Shown: piece by piece, positions 33,648-42,976 of the stretch
How positions within the stretch are numbered: position 1 is the first letter of the stretch
Layout: each line of letters opens with the position of its first letter
Origin: CAZRHH01 sp964599885
Lineage (GTDB): Bacteria > Chloroflexota > Dehalococcoidia > DSTF01 > JACRBR01
Direction of reading: 5' to 3'
Assembly: GCA_964599885.1 (NCBI GenBank)
Contig: CAZRHH010000002.1
Location: 1-64,000 of the forward strand
DNA length: 64,000 bases
Translations under genes and position numbers: made by a program
Notes under the pieces: model-generated
Told to the model about the DNA's origin: nothing
The model's database searches: none
The model's input: the letters and a program-made list of their open reading frames with translations, nothing else

Positions 33648-35407
33648 GACAGCTCCCGTTCGACTGCTTCGTCCTGGTCATCGGTGAGTTGCTCCTCGAG
33701 CCGCTGGCGGCGGTCGAGCTGCGCGTAAGCGCCGTCGCGGGCGACGAGTTCATCGTGCGTGCCGCGCTCGACGATGCGGCCGTCTTCGAGCACGACGATC
33801 TGATCCGCCCAGCGCACGGCCGAGACGCGGTGGGCGATGATCACCGCGGTCCGGCCGGCGATGTACTGGCGGACGCCGGCGAGGATGCGTTCTTCGGTAT
33901 AGGCATCGACGTGCGAGAGCGCATCATCGAGCACGAGGATGGGCGCTTCGCGGGCGAGCGCGCGGGCAATCGCAGCCCGCTGCTTCTGGCCGCCAGAGAG
34001 CGAGACGCCGCGCTCGCCGACCATCGTGTCCATGCCATGCGGCAGTTGCGGCAGATCGTTCGCGAGCTGCGCAAGCGCGACGGCCTTCTCGACCTGCTGT
34101 TCATCGACATCACCGCCCCAGGCGACGTTTTCCTGGAGGGTCGCCGAGAAGAGGAACGACTCCTGCGGCACGAACGCCACCGCTTCGTGCAGTTGCTGGA
34201 GCGGAAGATCACGCACATCGATGCCATCGACCGTGACGCGGCCGGCGCGCACGTCGTAGACACGGGCGATGAGATTGGCGAGGGTCGTCTTGCCGGAACC
34301 TGTCGGGCCGACGACGGCGATCGTGGTACCGACGGGCACATCGAGCGTCACATCGAACAGCACGGGGCGGTTGAAGTAGCCGAAGCTCACGCGCTCGAAG
34401 CCGATGCTGCCGCGGAGCGGCGGCGCCGCTTGCACATCGGGGCTATCGGCGACGGTGGGGCGGCGGGAGAGTACTTCCTCGACGCGCTGCATCGACGCGG
34501 CCGCCTGCTGGTAGGAATTGAGCGTCCAGCCGAGCGCCACCATCGGAAAGGCGAGGAGCACGACGTAGCCGTTGAAAGCGACGAAATCACCCACGCTGAT
34601 CGCGCCAGACTGGACCATCCGGGCACCGACGTAGAGGACAATGACGGTACTCATGCCGACCAGCACCGAGAGCAGCGGCCAGAGCGCCATCGAGAGGCGT
34701 GCCCACTGGAGGTTCGCCTGCTCGTATTCGAGCGTTGCGCGCTCGAAGGCGGCAGCCTCGTTCTCTTCCTGCACGTACGCTTTGACGACGCGCGCGCCGG
34801 AGAAGTTCTCCTGGACGAACGTTGACATATCACCGAAGCGGCTCTGGACGGCGTAGTAGCGCTTCTCGACCACGTTACCCACCCAGACGAACATCAGCGT
34901 GATCAGCGGCATCGGGGCGGCCGCCATCAGCGCCAGACGCCATTCGAGAGTGAGCATCACGACGAAGCCGGCGGCGAAGAGGACGATCGACCGAAACAAG
35001 TCCATCAGGCCGGGGCCAAGGAACTCGCGGACGGTCGTGACGTCGTTCGAGACCCGGGCCATCAGGTCGCCTGTCTGGTTGTCGTGAAAAAATTTCTGGT
35101 CGAGCGACTGGATGTGTGCATACACATCGTTCCGAAGATCGTATTCAACTCGCCGGGATGAACCGCTGACGAACACCCGGGTGATGTAGCGGAGGCCGCC
35201 ATCGACGAACTGAATCCCGATCGTGAGGCCGGCGAAGAAAAGGAGGCGACCCGTCGTCACCTCGTCGCTGAGGCTATCGATGGCCCGGCCGAGGACGAGG
35301 GGAGCCATGATCGCCACGCTCGACGCGACGGCGAGCGCCAGCAGTCCGGTGGCCATCCGGAGCTTATAACGCAGGACGTACGGGAGCAGCCGCGAAATGA
35401 ACAGCAA
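33644..35407 (-). CDS. ABC exporter half-transporter, subunit with degenerate Walker B
   Basis: This 587-residue fused permease-ATPase is the first gene of the pair; the start is TTG 35407 with no better upstream codon. Walker A is GPTGSGKT (367-374), the signature is canonical LSGGQ (470-474), but Walker B reads ILVLDDALSHVD, with Asp495 in place of the catalytic Glu. This is the pattern known from heterodimeric exporters such as TM287/288 and BmrCD. The substrate is unknown; multidrug or lipid export is usual. Transcription is divergent from the peptide-uptake cassette. Confidence 0.92.
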   Translation of the reverse strand: MLFISRLLPYVLRYKLRMATGLLALAVASSVAIMAPLVLGRAIDSLSDEVTTGRLLFFAGLTIGIQFVDGGLRYITRVFVSGSSRRVEYDLRNDVYAHIQSLDQKFFHDNQTGDLMARVSNDVTTVREFLGPGLMDLFRSIVLFAAGFVVMLTLEWRLALMAAAPMPLITLMFVWVGNVVEKRYYAVQSRFGDMSTFVQENFSGARVVKAYVQEENEAAAFERATLEYEQANLQWARLSMALWPLLSVLVGMSTVIVLYVGARMVQSGAISVGDFVAFNGYVVLLAFPMVALGWTLNSYQQAAASMQRVEEVLSRRPTVADSPDVQAAPPLRGSIGFERVSFGYFNRPVLFDVTLDVPVGTTIAVVGPTGSGKTTLANLIARVYDVRAGRVTVDGIDVRDLPLQQLHEAVAFVPQESFLFSATLQENVAWGGDVDEQQVEKAVALAQLANDLPQLPHGMDTMVGERGVSLSGGQKQRAAIARALAREAPILVLDDALSHVDAYTEERILAGVRQYIAGRTAVIIAHRVSAVRWADQIVVLEDGRIVERGTHDELVARDGAYAQLDRRQRLEEQLTDDQDEAVERELS

Positions 35408-35425
35408 GGGACGCGCCTCTTTGAC

Positions 35426-35512
35426 AAGTGTGAACGGTGAAGTCTAGATGACACAGAGGGGCTACGGTAGAGTACAATCTGGATCGGCTCACGCGAAGTG
35501 TGAATCGTGAGG
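35426..35512. repeat. Direct repeat pair AAGTGTGAAnnGTGA in a divergent promoter region
   Basis: AAGTGTGAACGGTGAAG (35426-35442) and AAGTGTGAATCGTGAGG (35496-35512) match at 14 of 17 positions and lie 70 bp apart, about seven helical turns, between the exporter and the peptide-uptake operon. They could be sites for one regulator; no regulator gene is adjacent. Confidence 0.4.
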
Positions 35513-35529
35513 ATCACTTCAGGTATCGC

Positions 35530-35559
35530 TTGACACAAAGGGTGTTCAGGGGCTATTTG
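35530..35559 (+). promoter_or_regulatory. Promoter of the peptide-type ABC operon
   Basis: -35 TTGACA (35530-35535), an 18-bp spacer and -10 TATTTG (35554-35559). Transcription would begin about 45 bp before ATG 35611, leaving room for the GGGAGA ribosome site. Confidence 0.6.
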
Positions 35560-35610
35560 AATCTCACCTCGCTAGTTGGAGGGGTTTTCTCTTGAAGGGA
35601 GACACGAGAA

Positions 35611-37362
35611 ATGGGCAGTAGCTACTGGAACAAGATCACGCACCAGCGGATCTCGCGCCGGCGGGCGATTCAACGCGCGGGTATGGCCGGCGGAGCTGTC
35701 GGCGCGATCTGGATGGTCGGCTGCGGCAGCGATGATGAGAACGGCGATCCACCGGCCAACGGTACAGCACCAGCCGGCGGCAACACGCCGACCGCGGGCG
35801 GCGAGCCAGCGGCCGACGGCGTCGTCTACCTGAACCAGAAGAATCCCCCGGTCGCGGGCGGGCGCTACGTGACGTCGACCGGAGCCGATTTCGGCACGTG
35901 GGACGCCCACGTCAGCGTCGCGGCGGCGGCGAACTACTTCCCGCGCATCTATAATCTGCTCGTCAACCAGTCGCAGGTGAATCCCGAGTTCTTCTACCAG
36001 GATCTGGCCGAGTCCCAGGTCGCCGAGGATGACGGACTCACGTGGAACTTCAAGATCCGCCCGGGCGTGATGATCGGCCCGAACGACCTCGGCATCGAAG
36101 AGCGTGCGATGACCGCCGAGGACGCCGCGGCCACGTACCAGCGGATCAAGGATGAGCCGATGGCCGGCAACGGCGCCATCAAGCCCTTCCTCGACACGAT
36201 CACGGCATCCGGCGACACGCTGACGATGAAGACGACGACGCCGTACGCCTGGTTCCTCTACCGCTGCGGCATCTTCACGAGCACGATTCCGCCGAAGGAA
36301 CTCGTCGACAATGCGGCGGGCATCGAGTTGATGCGCACGAAGAGCGCCGGTGCCGGCCCGTTCCGGTTGAGTTCATCGACCGAGGGTGAAGTCGCAACCC
36401 TGGACAAGAACCCGAGCTACTACCGCAAGGATGAGCTCAACAACGACGCGCAGCTCCCGTACTGGGACGGCATTGACCTGCGCGTCATCCGTGACATCAC
36501 GACGGTCGCGACTGCGTTCAAGGACGGCCAGATCAGCGTCTACGGCGCGCAGAGCAAGGCCGACGCCGACACGTTCCTCGGCGACAGCAAGTACTTCGTC
36601 GCCAAAGATCCGGCGACGACCTTCATTGCGGTCGCGATGAATCCTGAAAAGTCGCCGTTCGAGGACATCCGCGTCCGCCAGGCGATCGGCTTTGCTATCA
36701 ACCGCCAGCAGTTCGTTGATCTCGTCTACGAAGGTGATGCCGAGGCGAACGGCCTTGTCCACTGGCCGACGGGCGAGTACGCGTTCCGCGGCGACGAGCT
36801 TGCCGAGATCCAGAAGTTCGACATCGCCGAAGCGAAGAAGCTTGTCGAGGCCGTGGGCGGCATCACGATCAAGATGATGTACCCGGCGAGTTCATCGATT
36901 CAGCAGCATGACAAGCACCTGCCGATCTTCCTCAAGCAGATGGAGGACGCAGGTATCAACATCCAGCAGGATCCGCAGGACTTCGGAACCTGGTACTCCA
37001 ACTACCAGACGCTGAACTACGACATGAGCCTTTCGCTCAATCAGTCGTACGAGAACCCGGAAGTGCCGCTGGATGCCCACGCTGCGTTAGGTCCGCTGGC
37101 TGACCGCTCGTTCTTCATCGGTCTCAACGACCCGGAGATCGAAGCAGCGATCCAGAAGACCAAGGCAACGTTCGACCTCGAGGAGCGGGTGCAGGCGGTG
37201 CGCGACGCGCAGACCCTGATCTACTCCAAGGGCCCGACGTGGCTGCCGCTGGTGACGCCGTTTGGTTACACGGTGTACTCCACCAAGGTACACAACATCC
37301 CGAGCGGCCTTGGACCGGCGACGGGCGGACTCGTCAGCAGTTCCGCGTGGATCGAGGCGTAG
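35611..37362 (+). CDS. Peptide/nickel-type ABC transporter substrate-binding lipoprotein
   Basis: The protein has 583 residues. An N-terminal twin-arginine-like segment (SRRRAIQRAG, 15-24) and hydrophobic stretch end in a lipobox with Cys38 (MVGCG), so it is an exported, lipid-anchored protein. A Gly/Thr/Pro-rich linker precedes the SBP_bac_5 domain: WNFKIRPGVM, DAAATYQRIKD, a domain II typical of oligopeptide binders, and VRQAIGFAINRQQF. It delivers an unknown peptide or similar solute to the two permeases that follow. A good GGGAGA site precedes ATG 35611. Confidence 0.92.
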   Translation: MGSSYWNKITHQRISRRRAIQRAGMAGGAVGAIWMVGCGSDDENGDPPANGTAPAGGNTPTAGGEPAADGVVYLNQKNPPVAGGRYVTSTGADFGTWDAHVSVAAAANYFPRIYNLLVNQSQVNPEFFYQDLAESQVAEDDGLTWNFKIRPGVMIGPNDLGIEERAMTAEDAAATYQRIKDEPMAGNGAIKPFLDTITASGDTLTMKTTTPYAWFLYRCGIFTSTIPPKELVDNAAGIELMRTKSAGAGPFRLSSSTEGEVATLDKNPSYYRKDELNNDAQLPYWDGIDLRVIRDITTVATAFKDGQISVYGAQSKADADTFLGDSKYFVAKDPATTFIAVAMNPEKSPFEDIRVRQAIGFAINRQQFVDLVYEGDAEANGLVHWPTGEYAFRGDELAEIQKFDIAEAKKLVEAVGGITIKMMYPASSSIQQHDKHLPIFLKQMEDAGINIQQDPQDFGTWYSNYQTLNYDMSLSLNQSYENPEVPLDAHAALGPLADRSFFIGLNDPEIEAAIQKTKATFDLEERVQAVRDAQTLIYSKGPTWLPLVTPFGYTVYSTKVHNIPSGLGPATGGLVSSSAWIEA

Positions 37363-37366
37363 ATTC

Positions 37367-38368
37367 GTGACGAACTTCATCATCCGGCGGCTGATGATCG
37401 CGGCGTTCATTCTGGTGCTTCTGTCGATCGTGACATTCGCAATGTTGCGCATCACGCCAGGCGATGCCGCGCTCATCAGCGCCGGTGGTGGGTTTATCAC
37501 GGAAGCGGAGACCGACTCGCGACGTGAAGCGCTCGGACTCAACGATCCCTACTTTCCCATATCCGTGGATCTCGATGCACCCTTTGTGCACTGGAACTCC
37601 CAGAGCCAATACTGGGACTGGGCAGGCGGTGTCATCACCGGCGACCTCGGAAGTGCACAACTGACGAAGATTCCCGTGACCACCGCGATCAAGGAACGCC
37701 TGCCGGCAACAATCGAGCTGCTCGCGCTAACGATGTTGTTCACGATTTTGATCGGCGTTCCGTCGGGTGTCGTTTCGGCGCTGTACAGAAATTCGCCGAT
37801 CGATCTGAGTGTCCGGTTCATCGGGATTCTTGCGCTGTCGATCCCAAGCTTCTGGCTGGCAACGATGGTCTTCATCGTGCCGCAAGGACTGTTCGATTAC
37901 GCGCCGCCCCAAATCGGGACTACGATCTCCCTTTGGGAGAATCCAATCGACAACCTTCGCCAGTTCGTGCCGCCAGCACTGGTTCTTGGCGTCGCCGCCT
38001 CGGCAACGATCATGCGCCTCACGCGCTCCTCGCTCCTCGAAGTGATGCGCGCTGACTACGTCCGTACTGCGCGCGCCAAGGGCTTGCGGGAACGCGCGGT
38101 CGTGTATCGTCACGCATTGAAGAACGTGATGATTCCTGTCATCACAGTCCTGGGACTGCAGTTCACAGGACTGCTCGGCGGCGCACTCTTCATCGAACTG
38201 ATCTTCAGTATCAAGGGCCTGGGCCTGTACACATATGAAGCGATCCTCCGCCGCGACTACACGGTCGTCCAGTCGATGACGCTCTATATCGGCGCAGTTG
38301 TTGTGCTGACACAACTCGCAGTCGACATCACGTACGCTTGGATCGACCCCCGGATCAGATACTCATGA
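37367..38368 (+). CDS. ABC transporter permease, DppB-like
   Basis: The protein has 333 residues from GTG 37367, 4 bp after the binding-protein stop. Six membrane helices: the first near the N-terminus (RRLMIAAFILVLLSIV), a large periplasmic loop (residues about 30-100), then five more. The EAA-type cytoplasmic loop is DYVRTARAKGLRERAVVYRHALKN. It shares a 4-bp ATGA overlap with the next permease. A longer frame extending into the binding-protein gene is not used. Confidence 0.93.
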   Translation: MTNFIIRRLMIAAFILVLLSIVTFAMLRITPGDAALISAGGGFITEAETDSRREALGLNDPYFPISVDLDAPFVHWNSQSQYWDWAGGVITGDLGSAQLTKIPVTTAIKERLPATIELLALTMLFTILIGVPSGVVSALYRNSPIDLSVRFIGILALSIPSFWLATMVFIVPQGLFDYAPPQIGTTISLWENPIDNLRQFVPPALVLGVAASATIMRLTRSSLLEVMRADYVRTARAKGLRERAVVYRHALKNVMIPVITVLGLQFTGLLGGALFIELIFSIKGLGLYTYEAILRRDYTVVQSMTLYIGAVVVLTQLAVDITYAWIDPRIRYS

Positions 38369-39279
38369 GCAGTACGCCTACCACGCTGCGACCCGGACTG
38401 GACGAAATCCTGCGACAGGAGTCACTCCAGCGACCGCGCCCAAGCGCAACGAAGAAGTACACGCGCATGGCGCGCGACAACCCACTCGGCACGTTTGGGC
38501 TGGTTGTCATTCTTGCGCTGCTCGTCGTCGGCATTCTTGCGCCATACATCCAGCCGTACCCGTACGATGACTTCGTTGCGGGCGTCAGAGAAGATCCCTC
38601 ACTCGCCCACCCGTTCGGTACCGACGCCCTCGGTCGCGACATGCTTAGCCGCGTCATCGCCGGCGCCCGGATCTCGATGCTCGTCGGGTTCATCTCTGTC
38701 ATCGGCGGGATCAGCGTCGGCATGGTGATCGGCATCACGTCGGGCTACTTCGGCGGCTGGGTGGATAACGTGATCCAACGGGGAGTCGACACGGTGATCG
38801 CCTTCCCGGGCCTCGTATTGCTACTCATCATCGTGTCCGTGCTTGGGCCGAGTATCAGGAACGTGATTCTTGTGATCGCATTGATCACGATCTTCCCCAC
38901 CGTGCGCATCATTCGCGGCGCAACGCTGTCCGAGAAGAACAACCAGTATGTCGAAGCCGCGCGTTCGGTCGGCGCACCGGCCGTGCGCATCCTGTTCCGG
39001 CATCTGCTGCCCAACGTCCTACCACTCGGCATCGTGCTGATGACGACGGGACTCGGGGCCGCCATTCTCGCCGAATCCGCGCTCTCCTTTCTCGGTCTCG
39101 GTATTCCGCCGCCGAACCCTTCATGGGGCGCCGACATCAGCGCTGGCCGGGTGCGGCCATACCACATCTGGTGGCCGCTGTTCCCGGGGATCGCGATCAG
39201 TCTCACGGTGCTGGGCTTCAACCTGCTCGGCGATTCGATACGCGACATCGTCGACCCGAGGCTTCGCGGCAGCCGCTGA
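38365..39279 (+). CDS. ABC transporter permease, DppC-like
   Basis: The protein has 304 residues from ATG 38365. A cytoplasmic N-terminal region of about 45 residues precedes six helices. HPFGTDALGRDMLSRVIAGA is the family signature after helix 1, and QYVEAARSVGAPAVRILFRH is the EAA loop that contacts the ATPase. It pairs with the DppB-like gene. No DppD/DppF ATPase gene follows; a terminator does. Confidence 0.93.
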   Translation: MSSTPTTLRPGLDEILRQESLQRPRPSATKKYTRMARDNPLGTFGLVVILALLVVGILAPYIQPYPYDDFVAGVREDPSLAHPFGTDALGRDMLSRVIAGARISMLVGFISVIGGISVGMVIGITSGYFGGWVDNVIQRGVDTVIAFPGLVLLLIIVSVLGPSIRNVILVIALITIFPTVRIIRGATLSEKNNQYVEAARSVGAPAVRILFRHLLPNVLPLGIVLMTTGLGAAILAESALSFLGLGIPPPNPSWGADISAGRVRPYHIWWPLFPGIAISLTVLGFNLLGDSIRDIVDPRLRGSR

Positions 39280-39303
39280 CGCACCCTCAATAGCGAGGGA
39301 ATG

Positions 39304-39326
39304 AACGGGGCCACTAGCCCCGTTTC
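39304..39326 (+). terminator. Rho-independent terminator of the peptide-uptake operon
   Basis: AACGGGGC, loop CACTA, GCCCCGTT then TCC: an 8-bp stem with a short T run, 25 bp after the last permease stop. It confirms that the cassette ends without ATPase genes. Confidence 0.7.
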
Positions 39327-39485
39327 CGTGTGCGCTGGTCCGCCGCCGCTATGCGAAGGCGAGGCTGCGGCGGCGGGCGGCAACGTAGGTGAAGCCGGTT
39401 TCCCGAACCACACGTCATTCTTGACCGTGCATGTGTCGTCGCGTAGCGTTCCGGCATCGCGTGTCGCCGATTGCCAGGAGTGTGC

Positions 39486-40337
39486 ATGACGGACGAACCC
39501 GTTTCCCGATACTACTGGTCACAACGGCTGAAGCTGCATTACGCGGTTTGGGGAAACGAGGCGAATCCGCCGCTCCTGCTCATTCACGGAAACCGCGACC
39601 ACGCACGCACGTGGGACCAGGTCGCCGCGCGGCTCAAGAGCGATTACTGCGTCTACGCCGTCGACCTACGCGGGCATGGCGACAGCGCCTGGTCGGTCGG
39701 CAGCCAGTACAGCTTGCCGGAGTTCGTCCTCGACATCGCGATGCTGGGCGAGGAGCTGCACCGCTATCCCCTGACGATTATCAGTCATTCACTGGGGGGT
39801 GGCGTGGCGCTGGAGTACGCGGGCGTCTTCCCGGAGTGCGTGAAGAAAGTCGTCGCGATCGAAGGGCTTGGTCCGCCGATGCGCGAGTACGTCCAGGGAT
39901 CCGTCCGGATGCGCAACTGGATCAAGGAGATGAGCAAGTTCGACAAGCGGCAGCCACGCCGGTACGTGTCGGTCGATGATGCTGTTGGCCGAATGCGCGA
40001 AGAAAACCCGCATCTCAGCGCGGAGATGGCGCGGCATCTGACGATCTATGGCTCGAAGAAGAACGACGACGGCACGCTGAGCTGGAAATTCGATAACTAC
40101 GTCCGCCTGCACTCTCCGTACGAGTTCAACATCGCGGAGGCGCGCGAGATATGGAATCAGATCCAGTGTCCCGTACTGCTGATTCGCGGTTCGGAGAGCT
40201 GGGCTTCGGATCCGGAGTCAGACGGCAAAGCGTCCGCGTTTCACGATGTCCGCACCGAACTGATCAAAGACGCCGGCCATTGGGTACACCACGATCAACT
40301 CGAGCGGTTCATGCAGATCGTGCAGGACTTTCTGTAG
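39486..40337 (+). CDS. Alpha/beta hydrolase (epoxide-hydrolase/haloalkane-dehalogenase-like fold)
   Basis: The protein has 283 residues from ATG 39486, with GGAG 5 bp upstream. LLIHGNRDHARTW is the oxyanion region, VDLRGHGDS follows, and the nucleophile elbow is SHSLGG with Ser as nucleophile. A cap domain of about 100 residues (VQGSVRMRNWIKEMSK...) precedes LIRGSESW and the catalytic His in DAGHWVHHDQ. The substrate is unknown. It converges on opcA with 18 bp between the stops. Confidence 0.88.
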   Translation: MTDEPVSRYYWSQRLKLHYAVWGNEANPPLLLIHGNRDHARTWDQVAARLKSDYCVYAVDLRGHGDSAWSVGSQYSLPEFVLDIAMLGEELHRYPLTIISHSLGGGVALEYAGVFPECVKKVVAIEGLGPPMREYVQGSVRMRNWIKEMSKFDKRQPRRYVSVDDAVGRMREENPHLSAEMARHLTIYGSKKNDDGTLSWKFDNYVRLHSPYEFNIAEAREIWNQIQCPVLLIRGSESWASDPESDGKASAFHDVRTELIKDAGHWVHHDQLERFMQIVQDFL

Positions 40338-40355
40338 ACGCGCTCGCTCTCGCTG

Positions 40356-41450
40356 CTACAGGGCGACGAGCGTCTGCGCCGCGCGGACGGCGGCGATGTA
40401 GACGTCTGCTTCCGATGAACCGCTATCGAGTTCGCGCTCGATGATGGCGGCATCGTCGACGGGCATCTGCTGCACGATGCGACGGGAATCGCCGCCTTCC
40501 CAGCGTTCTTCGACGTGCATGTGCCCGCTCTCGGCGTGGCACTCAATAACGAACTGAGCGTCGAGCGTCTTGAGCCGGAGTTGGTCGATGCCTGCAGCCT
40601 GCGCGGCGGATGGCGTCACGGACAGACGGACGCCGCCGGATCGCTTGTACAGGGTCGCCTCGATGCGCTCGCCATCCTGCGTGATGTCAGCGAGCGTGAG
40701 CCCGAGACGTGAGACGAACCAGCCGGCGAGCAGCAATGCGTCGCTGTATCCGGTACCGGATGCGATCTCGATCGACTGCAGTTGCGAGAGTTCGCGCGGG
40801 CCGTCCTCGCCATCGAAGAGTTGCGCAGTCAACACGCGCCAGGTCTCGCTGCGGGACCAGGCGAGGTCGGCGAGTTCGACATCGTGTTCGTCACGAGCGT
40901 CGAGAGCGGCGCGGTACTGCGCCCGGGGCGTCGCCGAGCGCGCTGAGTCGAAGAACACGCGGTCGGCGGCTTCGAGGAGTTCGTTCATGAGATACCCGCC
41001 GCCGTCGAGCGAGCCGACGATCCACACGGCAACCGGCACTTCCGGCACGAGCAGGGCCAGCACCGCCGACGCCATTTCCCGTTCCTGTGATGTCGCGCCA
41101 GTCAGCACCACTTCCTCGGAGCAGAGGTGCCGTTTGCCGCCGGCCGACCGCCAGCAATGCGCGGAGATCGTCGCGTCGAGGACACTGTACGGCGAAGCGA
41201 TGAGTGCGAGTATCCCGCGACAGGGGTGACGTTCAGGCAGGACGTGCATCGCCTGTTCAAAGCGGTCGGCCTCGGCGCCGCCACGCGCCATCGCCACGAA
41301 ATTCAACACGCGAAGGCGGATGCTCGACTCGTCGAAGCCGGCGCCGGACGTTTCGGCCCAAATGCGCGCGAATTCTTCTTCGATCGCGCGTGGGTCGACG
41401 CTGATGGGGCGTTCCTCTATGCGTTCGATTGGGGCTACATCCGGTGCCAT
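40356..41450 (-). CDS. opcA: OpcA-like glucose-6-phosphate dehydrogenase assembly protein
   Basis: This 364-residue protein begins inside the 3' end of zwf (16-bp overlap). It matches the OpcA pattern: an N-terminal helical region (EEEFARIWAET), then a central block with PVAVWIVGSLDG and DRVFFDSAR, and a C-terminal beta domain containing LQSIEIASGTGYSDALLL. OpcA activates or assembles Zwf in cyanobacteria and actinobacteria. The position directly after zwf supports that role here. It is the last gene of the operon. Confidence 0.85.
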   Translation of the reverse strand: MAPDVAPIERIEERPISVDPRAIEEEFARIWAETSGAGFDESSIRLRVLNFVAMARGGAEADRFEQAMHVLPERHPCRGILALIASPYSVLDATISAHCWRSAGGKRHLCSEEVVLTGATSQEREMASAVLALLVPEVPVAVWIVGSLDGGGYLMNELLEAADRVFFDSARSATPRAQYRAALDARDEHDVELADLAWSRSETWRVLTAQLFDGEDGPRELSQLQSIEIASGTGYSDALLLAGWFVSRLGLTLADITQDGERIEATLYKRSGGVRLSVTPSAAQAAGIDQLRLKTLDAQFVIECHAESGHMHVEERWEGGDSRRIVQQMPVDDAAIIERELDSGSSEADVYIAAVRAAQTLVAL

Positions 41451-42976
41451 TCGCGTCCTTCCCGCTCCACAAGCGTGCGGGCGCCGTCGGGGCCCCAGCT
41501 ACCGGCCTCGTACGTCTGGATGGGCGACACACCATCCTGCCAGGCCTCGAGGACGGGCGTCAGTAGTTCCCACGCCGCTTCGACGCCGTCCCAGCGCGTG
41601 AACAGCGTCGCATCGCCCAGCATCGCATCGAGCAGCAGCCGCTCGTACGCTTCCGGTGCGTCGACACCGAAGGAACTGCCGTAGCGAAAGTCCATGTTGA
41701 CCGGCCGGACGTCCATCCGCGTGCCCGGCACCTTGGCGCCGAAGCGCAGCGAGATGCCTTCGTCTGGCTGGATGCGCAACACGAGCAAGTTTGGCGTGGG
41801 CTCGCTGCCCGTCATCTGGCGGAAGAGCGGCAATGGCGCGCGATTGAACGTGATGGCGACTTCCGTCGCGCGCTTGGGCAGGCGTTTGCCAACGCGGAGG
41901 TAAAACGGCACGCCCGCCCAGCGCCAATTTTCGATCATCAGCTTCATGGCGACAAACGTCTCTGTTTGGGACTCGGTGGAAACGCCTTCCTCCTCGCGAT
42001 AGCCAGGGACCTGCTGCCCGAGGATCGCGCCTGCCGTGTATTGCGCGCGCAGTGTCTCGGTGGCGATGTCTTCGATCGGGCGGACGGAGTGGAACACCTT
42101 GGCTTTCTCATCGCGCACGGCATCGCCGCGGAACGCGGATACTGGCTCCATCGCTACCAGCGACATCACTTGCATCAGGTGGTTCTGGACCATATCGCGC
42201 AGGGCGCCGGACTCTTCGTAGTAGCCGCCGCGGCCTTCGACGCCGACGGTTTCGGCGACCGACACCTGAACGTTGTCGACGTAGCGTCGGTTCCAGATCG
42301 GTTCGAAGATGCCGTTGCCAAACCGGAACACGAGGATGTTCTGCACCGTTTCTTTTCCGAGATAGTGGTCGATGCGGTAGATCTGGCGCTCGCGAAAGAC
42401 CATGCCGATCGAGCGGTCGAGTTCGCGCGCGGACTGCAGATCGCGTCCGTACGGTTTCTCGACGACGAGGCGCGTCCAGCCACCGGACTTTCCGCCACGG
42501 ACGAGCCCGGCTTCGCCGAGGTGGCGCGCGATCTCCGCATACGCGGTTGGCGGCGTCGCGAGGTAGAACAGGCGGTTGCCGGCCGAACCGTGGGAACTGT
42601 CCTGCTTTTCCAGCCGCTCTGCGAGGCTCTCGTAACCGGTGCCATCGTCGAAGGTTGAGCTGACGTAGTGCAGGCCGCGCGCGAAGCTGTCCCAGAGTTC
42701 CGGTTCGAGCGGTTCGCGGGAGAACCCCGTGACCGCTTCCTTCATGACGCCACGAAACTGCTCGTCTGACCAGTCGCGCCTCGCGAAGCCGACCACGGAG
42801 AAGCCGGCCGGCAGCAACCGTTCGCGCGCGAGGTTGTAGAGGGCGGGAACGAGCTTGCGCGCGGTGAGATCGCCCGTCGCGCCGAACACGACGACAGCAC
42901 ACGGATCCGGCGTGCGTGGAATGCGCAGGCCTTCGCGCAGCGGATTGATCGCTTGTGGCGGCGTGAGCGTCGTCAT
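41435..42976 (-). CDS. zwf: Glucose-6-phosphate 1-dehydrogenase
   Basis: This 513-residue protein has the usual length. The NADP-binding loop is VVFGATGDLTARKLVPALY near the N-terminus, VEKPYGRDL holds the conserved Lys, and RIDHYLGKETVQN is the active-site signature with the catalytic His. It catalyses the first oxidative step from glucose-6-phosphate to 6-phosphogluconolactone. It overlaps gnd by 4 bp upstream and opcA by 16 bp downstream. No 6-phosphogluconolactonase gene is seen in the operon. Confidence 0.97.
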   Translation of the reverse strand: MTTLTPPQAINPLREGLRIPRTPDPCAVVVFGATGDLTARKLVPALYNLARERLLPAGFSVVGFARRDWSDEQFRGVMKEAVTGFSREPLEPELWDSFARGLHYVSSTFDDGTGYESLAERLEKQDSSHGSAGNRLFYLATPPTAYAEIARHLGEAGLVRGGKSGGWTRLVVEKPYGRDLQSARELDRSIGMVFRERQIYRIDHYLGKETVQNILVFRFGNGIFEPIWNRRYVDNVQVSVAETVGVEGRGGYYEESGALRDMVQNHLMQVMSLVAMEPVSAFRGDAVRDEKAKVFHSVRPIEDIATETLRAQYTAGAILGQQVPGYREEEGVSTESQTETFVAMKLMIENWRWAGVPFYLRVGKRLPKRATEVAITFNRAPLPLFRQMTGSEPTPNLLVLRIQPDEGISLRFGAKVPGTRMDVRPVNMDFRYGSSFGVDAPEAYERLLLDAMLGDATLFTRWDGVEAAWELLTPVLEAWQDGVSPIQTYEAGSWGPDGARTLVEREGREWHRM

